From Siphonodentalium dalli (taxonomy: Eukaryota > Mollusca > Scaphopoda > Gadilida > Siphonodentaliidae): a DNA stretch of 64,000 bases. Made by a program: the position numbers and the translations under genes. A model generated the notes under the pieces. The model was not told where the DNA came from. It made no database searches and was given only the letters and a program-made list of their open reading frames with translations. Positions within the stretch are counted from its first letter, which is position 1; each line of letters starts with the position of its first letter. Below, one piece after another: positions 55,848 to 64,000 of this stretch. The DNA lies in assembly GCA_032622095.1 (NCBI GenBank), contig CP136063.1, forward strand, positions 143,051,950 to 143,115,949, in the 5' to 3' direction.

Positions 55848-55907
55848 GGTCGTGATATGGCCTAGTGGCTAAAATGTCGTTAAACTCTCAGTCAATCAAC
55901 AACCATA
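55848..55907 (+). mobile_element. SINE/LINE 3' tail remnant
   Basis: GTCGTGATATGGCCTAGTGG, then CTAAAATGTCGTTAAACTC and CAATCAAC, matches the 3' end of the SINE at 28,118-28,435. No SINE head precedes it, so it is either a 5'-truncated SINE or the 3' end of the LINE family that donated the SINE tail. Confidence 0.7.
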
Positions 55908-58424
55908 TCTTGATGTAGCATTTAAAAGAATAGTGAGTCAGTGTGCATGTAAATAACATATCGTATACAACGTTCCTCATATCGATCCATATATAGAAAT
56001 ACATAGTATATAACTTTTGTGGTTTGTGTTGAATAATTTAATGCAATTTTTGCATTAATAGCTCCCGGAATAGAAAGCAATGCATTCGCAGAATCATTGT
56101 TTAGGCACCAAATACGGTATTTGTCAGTAAATTACTGAGACCACAAATACCATATGGGAGGGGACATGTGCCGATAGATATCGAGCCAACGTTTAGCAAA
56201 ACATGCCGCATGCATCAAACTGAACATCCAAATTATGTGTATATCAGGAGCCCTCGTAATTAACTACATACGGCAAAAGTCAATGCCGTAGAAAAAGGAA
56301 CATAGAAACCAATATAGAATTTCATGCAGTTGTAAAGAATTGCCGTAGATGAAACATGCCAATGTCCGAGGGCTGTGTGTATAAGGGATACGGTAGTGTA
56401 CATTCGAGTGTGTTGAGAATACCCTTCAGTTTGTCCACCCCTACTTTAATTCTGCTCCCCTACTCTTACATGTATATTTCATTCTGGGATAATATGTTTT
56501 TCACCCCTACTTTTATTTGGGCTTTCTTTTATTTGGATGCCGAGAGTAGCATGCAGAGGCATAACGTTAGTAGGAATTGGGGATCCAATGTATATAAAAA
56601 CTTGTAAAACTGAATCCACGTATAAGGGACGAGGTTGGGGTAAGCCCTGGGAGCCATGCAGGGTTGTGTCTAAGCCAATCATTCTGCCAATTTGTTTCTA
56701 GCGTTCTGGGTATATACAGCATCGATACACTAGTTTAATATATTTTAGCCCAAATAGACAAAGTAAAGTTACGTTCAATTCGCGAAATTATACAGTATGC
56801 AATTGGAAAAAGACACTTCTATGTAGGCCGATAGATGCATCGAAAACGACGTTGATTGCATATATAAATCTCGTTGGTTTGACATTCAGCGGACCTCAAA
56901 TATACACATGTTTTATATCATCATGCTTGGGAGAACGTACATTTGACCTACTTCGAAGATATACAAGTCCACGATTCTGGGCATAATGTCCGTTATAGAA
57001 GAGTAACGGGTGGTATTCGGTCCAAACACAGCATAAACCCAACTGATATCACAAAGTTGTTGTGGACCGAGAAGATTAAGTCTCGGGTTGTTGTTGCAAT
57101 TTCTCCAGTGACATTCTGTTGTTAACATTATGGTTTTACATACTGCGTCATTCAGTACGGTATATACTTGCTGAATCGCAAATTTGATATACACGCCGTA
57201 TCTCCCGATTTTGACATCTAGTATTACTTAGACATTTCCGCATTCCTAATTGCACCATTGACTGCAACACATTTAAATATCCCTCTCCTATATAGTTGAG
57301 CTACAGTGTCATTGACACATTCATTTGGTACGGTTTTTGAGTTTACAGGCATTCATTTGTATTTTCACTGAGTCAATCAAATTATGTGGGGCGAAGGTCT
57401 GGACTAGTGGCATGCGGGGTTACCGGAAACATAGCTATGCACTTGGGTCTATTAACACAACTATAGTGTTTTTTTAACTCATACGTTTATTTTTTGGAAG
57501 TCAAACATGCAAAAGATTGCCAAAAATGATTTAATTTTATCTTAGTTTCAGCTGCTGATTCAATATTATGAATCGTTAGCCTAAATAAGTTTGGCGTTTC
57601 AAATATTGGAACTTCAAAGGCACACTTAATGTTAGAGTCATTTACACTTACATCTTGTTAGTGTGATACATCTGGTTCCATTTTTGTCAAGCTGCATTTA
57701 GTCACTGAATACATGTGGATATAATTGGTAAGAAGATATACTGCTGTATGATTTACGAATTACATGTAGCGCAGTATTTTTATATACACAAATACTGCTC
57801 AAAACTACGCAGAGGAGAAAGACTAGTGCTGATGTTTATCGCCAACTCAATAAACGCGACATGAAAATGAGGCGATACAACTCGATCAAATGGACAATGT
57901 ATGTCTGACATATGCACTCTTAGTCATCTGATACACCGCGTCACGACGTTGAATGGGTCAGAAATTAGGAAAAAATCCCACGTTAAATTTAATGCTATGG
58001 CACATGTTGACATGCATTTCCAACGGCATTGTTTATATTGACCACCCATGCATTCTACTGCTGACCTCATGTCATTGATTGTCAAGTCAAAAATAATCTT
58101 GTTACAATTCAGGTTTTCTTTTCATTACATATGACTCGCTTTTACATTAGTAAAGTTTAGGCAGCTGCGATTATAACTCATTCCGAGGACATTCAGTCGG
58201 ATATGGAAAGATATGTCACAAGATTCACAATCATGTTCAACTGTACGCCATGTTACCGAATATACATGAAATGTGATTATGATGGATCACTTTCATCCTC
58301 AAGCTAATTCTGCCATTTAATGGTATTTTTCTAATGTGAATGGGTTTGAGACCCCGCAGCAGTTAATTCACACCAGGTTCTCAACTTCTGTTATTTTCCG
58401 ATGTTATAACGAAACATTTCTAAT
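55908..58424. other. Region without recognised genes
   Basis: AT-rich. Only a weak hairpin near 56,112-56,154 (ACGGTATTTG...CAAATACCAT). Short open frames have no recognised domain. Confidence 0.4.
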
Positions 58425-58655
58425 GGTTGTAACACCCGTCTACTAGCCATCTCTGTGGAATCTAAAAAATCAAATAACGCCTCGCAACCCATTTTAACAC
58501 ATCGCTACACTGAGACGAGTTGAATAAATATGCTGCAATTTTCTCACAGGAACTTGACATCATTTGTAACATTTGTATCACCCGTCTACGGAGTGGTCTC
58601 TGTGGAATCTCAGAAATCACGTAACGCTTTGTGACATATCACAACACTGACACTG
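58425..58655 (+). repeat. Two-unit tandem repeat (~138 bp)
   Basis: GTAACACCCGTCTACTAGCC...CTCTGTGGAATCT...AATAACGCCTCG (about 58,438) recurs diverged as GTATCACCCGTCTACGGAGT...CTCTGTGGAATCTCAGAAATC (about 58,574). Confidence 0.7.
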
Positions 58656-59059
58656 GGGGGCCCACACTCCTGCTAAATCCGTCCGAAATAGCGTAATCGT
58701 CCAGTGCACATCGATAAATGCTAAGTGCCATCTCTGTAATTTTATAAAACATTAGCGCGACGGCACTTAAAATGGTAAGTATTTTCTTAAAAATCCAAAT
58801 TGCTCTTTCAAAATTGAATTGTGAGTTTTCAATATCACCGTCTGTATCCATGTGTGTTGATTATTTGTAGCGCTCACGGAATATTGAACAATCAGGAGTT
58901 TATCACTTCGTTTTCGACATTTTACCGCAACCTTCGGCGATAAAGTTTGTTTTAAACAAGAAATGGGACATTCCAATGGGCAAACCATAGTTTTCTGGTA
59001 AGTTTGTTATCTCCGGAACACGAAAATGCAAACATACACAAGAACAATCTGAACAGGTC
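58656..59059. other. Region without recognised features
   Basis: Nothing recognised. Minus-strand frames here lack domain features. Confidence 0.35.
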
Positions 59060-60648
59060 TACAGGTTGGAGATACCATTTACCGAGGACAACCGAGAACA
59101 ACCGAGAACAAACGCAAACAAGTCTAAAATTAATAATTAAGTCATAATAATTTCAATTATAGTGTATATATCAATCTTAAGTGAATATTATACCATATTT
59201 GACCTTTTAAATGACACATATGTAGTTATTATGGGGACCGATCTATCAAGAACTTGAAACATGGGAGCCCCCCTGTTCTCGGTTGGCGGTAACAGAAAGG
59301 CATGAGCCATGCCTAGGTGTTAATTAACTAAACTAGCTGCAAGCTGGGTCTGATTGGTGATCAAAATTCATTGAGTGTTGTATACAAAGAGGTGTTTGTT
59401 TTTAAATCAGCAGGTGAAAGTGGGATCGAACAGTTGACGAGACGTACAGCTCATAGAAGCTGTTATACTTATGCAAAACAGACGATATTTAACCAATTAA
59501 TTCATGCCAAGATTACGACTAAAATATTTTACACTCGAAAGCAAAATAAAAACATACCAAAATGTAGGACATATAGCAATTGCAAGTCCACGAACAGTAT
59601 CATTAAATTATCGACGGACTAGAAAATGCCAGATTTAACAGATAGGCGTTTCGATATTATATAAACGATCAGAAGTGCATCGCCTCCATATGTGCGGTAA
59701 AAATTATCGAGAACAATTTTTAATTTCAAATATTTAAAATATCAGTAGACATTATGAATATATACAGCAGACATCGAAATTTTCATTAAAATGTTTACTT
59801 TTATGCATTTAACCGACATATTCTTAACCAGGTATAATCGTTATACCGAGCGGAAATCTCGTTATAGCATGCGGCGTATCGGCTCACCGTTGTGATTAAT
59901 TAACTAAGCTTGTTCTGGGTTTGTAGTGTCTTTTAGGGTTGATAAGAGTGTGAACACGTTACTAAATAAGCTTGCAAATTTGCCATAATATATTTTATCC
60001 GGGCTCTGGCCCGGCAGACGTGGTCTGGCAGCTTTAAAGTTTTTGTTGTTGCCTATAGTCACAGGGCCTCGGCATTGCCCTCATAGTAGAGCGGCTTTGA
60101 TCGAAAAAGTCCTCTAGTTTTCGAAATACCCCGACTTAGTGACTCCTCTCGACTGGTAACTCTTCTGGCTAATCCATACGTGATATATATAGTTAAAATA
60201 AATCAAAACATTAATTTCAAATTTATAAATTATACTGATATATGCAGAGCAGTGATCGTCGCATTTTAAGTTTTCGGAGGAGAAGGCTCTAAATTAAATG
60301 TCTTACTTTAAATTTTTCAGCACATTCGTTCCAAATTCACTTGCTGATTTAAGAAACACCTCTTTAGATAACTCAATGAATTTTAATCACCAAACAGACC
60401 CATCATGCCGCTAATTAGTTAATTAACATTTAGGCTGGGCTCATGCCTTTGTGTGACCGCCAACCGAGAACATGCACCGCGGCTGCGATGTTTCAAGTTA
60501 TCGGTATACCCATAATAACCACATTTATGTTATTTGAAAGGTCATATATATACACTATAATGGAACATTATTATGACTAAATTATTAAATTCAGACTTGA
60601 TCTGGGTTGTTCTCTGTTGTTCTAGGTAAATAGATTCACCCCTACAGG
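59060..60648. mobile_element. 1.6-kb long-arm inverted repeat element
   Basis: The left arm (about 59,060-59,430) and an inverted right arm (about 60,330-60,648) share ordered blocks such as TATAGTGTATATAT, ACTTGAAACAT, GTTCTCGGTTGGCGGT, AAAGGCATGAGCC, TGTTAATTAACTA and AAAATTCATTGAG, at perhaps 75-80% identity. The ~900-bp centre encodes nothing recognised. Ends and target duplication are unclear. Confidence 0.7.
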
Positions 60649-61047
60649 TGGCACATTAAAAGACAAACACACCGTGGCTTTGTATGGCTCCAGTTCGAAA
60701 ACGGGCAAAAATGTTAAGCTCCAGTGCGCATCCACGATAAATAATTTAGCAGATTATAGGCGTTATTGCCGAGCATAATGACATTTTATCTAATATTTGT
60801 GCACAAATCTGTCTCTTTGCGCTTTGCAGATCAAATATAGATGTTACCATTGCAAAATATATGAGGCGGCTATTATAAAGTGTCAAATAGTAACATAATC
60901 GTTCACTTTATGATGACATTTGGCATGAATGGCCAGCGTATGTCAATTATGAAGACTGTTTTTTTTTTCCGACAAACCAATCGCAATATTCAAAATGGCC
61001 GCCACTTGTACGAAAGGCCGACGTTTTCAGTTTTTACTCAACGTATA
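60649..61047. other. Region without recognised features
   Basis: Nothing recognised apart from a poly-T run near 60,960. Confidence 0.4.
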
Positions 61048-61691
61048 GGTGACACTCCACAGTTTCAACAGGTAGGGGCCCAGAAATAGGGGGCCAATAG
61101 ATTCATTGAAATTTATCTGGATTATGATCCCAAACCATGTAGACAATATATATATACCTGAAATTAGTACATAATAGGCATTCAGAATACATAATTTCCA
61201 TAATATATGGGCTATCAAGAGTTATGGCCCTTGATCTTTTGATCAAAAATGTTATTTTTATTAAAAAAATGACCAAAATATTGCATTTTCATACCCAAGG
61301 GATACGAATACCAGATTTTTTTCAAGCATGGTCACATATGTTGGTTCAAAGGCATCTGACTTCCAACATCAATGTTAAAACAATTTCAAACTTTCGCCGT
61401 TTACAATTCCAGAAAATCTATTTTTAATGCAGATGACAAATTTTGGGTGCTACAAAATTGACCCAGTATCTAGAGCCACTGTTTCGCAGAAAACGCTACT
61501 GCTGTCTATGGGTGGGGTCAAGGTCACTTGCATTTAATTTTTTCATCAGTCTAGAACACCTTCTGAAATTACACAAATTCATATCCCACTTTGTCTCAAT
61601 ATACATACCACATGAACGGTGCCAGAAACCACTAGCACTTTATATCTATAAAATCACCCCTACTGATCATTCGAAACTGTGGAGTGTCACC
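61048..61691. mobile_element. TIR element GGTGACAC, copy 1 (644 bp)
   Basis: Perfect 19-bp terminal inverted repeats, GGTGACACTCCACAGTTTC. The interior is non-coding (the ~97-codon frame is an accident that also appears in copy 2). No convincing target duplication was seen, so the superfamily is unassigned. Confidence 0.85.
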
Positions 61692-62959
61692 GTAAGAAAT
61701 ATGCAATATCATTTTCCGGTCATCCGGACTACATAACCATATTTCTGGAGTCATGACGATTAAAATGATATACGACACCCCATGTATTGCTTCAATTATT
61801 AGAAATTATAACAGTTGGGGTTTTAAGGTCACCCCCATGCTTTTGCCCCATTTTGTTAAATTTCAAAGCCAATGACGTCATGTTTAACGTACTGGCTAAA
61901 CAGGAACATTCCACCACTAATTGAAGCTTGATAATGTTATAAAATGTTAAAATGCAGATGATAAATTACTTCAGAATGCTTTTTTTTCTTCAATAATCAT
62001 GTTACATCATAATAAATCATGTCACTACTATGTTAATACATATATTCCCAAAAACACTGATTGGGTTCAGGCCTGATTCAATATAAATAGAAAACCATTT
62101 AAAGTCTCTAAGACTGTGACATCACCTAAACAATATGTTGTCAAGTGAAACATAGCTTGGACAACATAACTTGATCAATCGCAGTCATTGATATGCTTTA
62201 AATTTAATATTCTGATAATTTAATTGTGTTGCGCCTTGTTAAATTTACTTTTTTCAGCTATAAAACATGATGCAATGAAGACACACATGTAAATGGTGTA
62301 GCCTATGCTGTGTCAGCTAACTGAATTGTCAGTTAGATACCAACATACATGATTGAGAGAGAAATGAAGAAACTTATGGAATTAGTTGAAGTATTTTGGG
62401 TGTCTCCTCAGTCTGCCTCTGATAATAAATAGCTGTTATGATTATTATAAACTGGCATATGTATTGTGATTATCTAGGGGGTAACAGCATATACTGACAA
62501 TGGCCCCCCCCCCCATTTCGCCAATATTCTTGACATGGTCTTGGTTAATGCAATGTCCACCGCTCTATCAACACACCCACCCACTGACACTAGGCACAAA
62601 ATATTATTTGTGGATGAAAACACAACCAAATTTGACACTTATATAGATCTTTTTCATAAATACTAAAGTACCGGTAGATTCACACAGAAACTTGCACCAG
62701 AATGTTGAACTTGATTTGTATAATTGTATATGTCACTTAACACACACCAAATCTTGGCAAGTGATATTTGTCATCCCCATCCAATAGCCAGTCTACACTA
62801 CTTTAGTAAAGTTGGCAACTAATATGGGCTCTATGGCAAAAGGAAACACATATTATAAACTTTCCCACTTGGATGGGATATTTTACACAAAAGATATTTA
62901 TTTAGTGAATTAAAGTAAAGTAAACTACAACAATGGTGATATTTTAGGCAGATCTTTAA
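61692..62959. other. Region without recognised genes
   Basis: Nothing recognised apart from poly-C near 62,505-62,514. Confidence 0.4.
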
Positions 62960-63531
62960 GGTGACACTCCACAGTTTCAACAGGTAGGGCCCCATAAATA
63001 GGGGACCCATATATATATTGAAATTTATCTGGATTATGATCCCAAACAATGTAGACAATATATATATATGCCTGAAATTAGTACACAATAGGCATTCAGA
63101 ATTTGATACATAATTTCCATAATATATGGGCTATCAAGAGTTATGGCCCTTGATCTTTTGATCGAAAAAATTTTATTAAAAAAAAAGTCCAAAATATTGC
63201 ATTTTCATACCCAAGGGGCACGAATACCAGATTTTTTCAAGCATGGTCACCTATGTTGGTTCAAAGGCATCTGGCTTCCAACATCAATGTGACAAAATTG
63301 ACACAGTATCTTGAGCCACTGTTTCGCAGAAAACGCTACTGCTGTCGATGGGTGGGGTCAAGGTCACTTGCATTTAATTTTTTCATCATTCTAGAACACC
63401 TTCTAAAATTACACAAAATCATATCCCACTTTGTCTCAATATACATACCACATGAATGGTGCCAGAAATCACTAGCACTTTATATCTATAAAATCACCCC
63501 TACTGATCATTCGAAACTGTGGAGTGTCACC
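62960..63531. mobile_element. TIR element GGTGACAC, copy 2 (572 bp)
   Basis: Same orientation, same inverted repeats and closely similar interior as copy 1, but missing a ~75-bp segment after CATCAATGT (position about 63,289), which copy 1 has at about 61,375-61,450. Confidence 0.85.
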
Positions 63532-63904
63532 ATACGACGAATGTGACCCTCTATTACTTATTTGAAAATTTTAATAATTCACTCAAATAAATGGTGTTGT
63601 AGGGTGGCCGCACCCCATAGCTGCCGTTCAGAGGGATTCAAATAGGGAACCCATGCCAGTTCTCGGCCCTTTACCGATTTAGGTCGAACTAAGAGTGGTG
63701 TAGGGTTACCCCAAAGACACCCCACATATTCACCAAACACACCCGATTCAAAATGGCCGCCGTCCAGAGGGGTCCAAATAGGGCTATAGTGTTGGTATAT
63801 TTCCAATGAATGTCAGACAACAAATGTCCCACTAATTAGTTGATGGAAAATCAACCAACTAACAATTTAGACCTATAAGTGTTGTAAAATTTCAAACAAA
63901 TGCT
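63532..63904. other. Region without recognised genes; 33-bp direct repeat
   Basis: Related blocks GCCGTTCAGAGGGATTCAAA (about 63,624) and GCCGTCCAGAGGGGTCCAAA (about 63,759), each ending TAGGG, lie 135 bp apart. No gene. Confidence 0.45.
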
Positions 63905-63994
63905 GTGAGGCATGAAATTTCCAGCTGTTGAAACTTTTGACCAAAGTTGGAGGGTTAGAACCTCCCTCACACTCCCCCTGTCGTCACGTCCCAG
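63905..63994 (-). mobile_element. hAT-like MITE end, same family as 44,111
   Basis: Read on the minus strand, CTGGGACGTGACGACAGGGG, then CCAACTTTGGTCAAAAGTTT and CAACAGCTGGAAATTTCATG, follows the left end of the element at 44,111 block by block. The other end is not seen, so it is a solo end or a strongly deleted copy. Confidence 0.6.
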
Positions 63995-64000
63995 GGTGGA

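Noticed and set aside
61443-63546. 97-codon frame repeated in both GGTGACAC-ended elements
   Set aside because: It is conserved only because the whole element is duplicated. There is no domain, and the frame is cut differently by the 75-bp indel.

Overview
This window looks like intergenic or intronic DNA of an animal genome, most plausibly a marine lophotrochozoan and perhaps a mollusc. The signs are: APE-type LINEs, one with a 2A-like recoding motif; short elements combining CTGT microsatellites with roughly 120-145 bp core repeats, as in the 'pearl'/Helitron-associated elements known from bivalves; and a tRNA-derived SINE with a (CAAT)n tail. The species is an inference. I found no host protein-coding gene, rRNA or tRNA gene. 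All recognisable coding sequence belongs to transposable elements.

Bases 1-42,281 are a nearly uninterrupted head-to-tail array of about 31 non-autonomous Helitron-like elements. Most begin with TC plus an ATATTTTGAGAC-type motif. Most end with a short GC hairpin, a few bases, then CTAG followed by T. Core-repeat families inside them have units of about 122 bp, 130 bp and 145 bp. The array has been invaded several times: (i) a LINE of about 8.8 kb (507-9,311; target duplication ACTTCAT) with a frameshifted coiled-coil/RRM-like ORF1 and an intact 1,112-codon endonuclease-reverse transcriptase ORF2; (ii) a 7.56-kb element with CACT termini and a TACG duplication (17,935-25,495), itself holding a 5'-truncated minus-strand LINE and a small hAT-like MITE; (iii) a SINE (28,118-28,435) with a perfect 13-bp target duplication and an empty site elsewhere in the window. 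A 2,182-bp segment of the array is tandemly duplicated (about 38,263-40,444 and 40,445-42,626).

Bases 42,627-64,000 are quieter DNA with separate cut-and-paste or foldback elements. These are a hAT-like element (44,111-45,189, 8-bp duplication), a foldback with CACAGTG ends and a 5-bp duplication (47,054-47,461), a perfect-looking 148-bp hairpin (49,335-49,482), a TA-flanked element with nested palindromes (52,114-52,716), a 1.6-kb long-arm inverted repeat (59,060-60,648) and two copies of a GGTGACAC-ended element. There are also degenerate LINE relics: a reverse-transcriptase C-terminus and tail near 46.3-46.6 kb, and a zinc-knuckle gag-like ORF1 near 54.6-55.3 kb, followed at 55.85 kb by a tail shared with the SINE.

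The elements form a nested record of insertions. Helitron-like copies are oldest or repeatedly reactivated, and LINE, SINE and CACT-ended elements landed in them later. Because several insertions interrupt sequence that is intact in sister copies nearby, their borders can be placed almost to the base.
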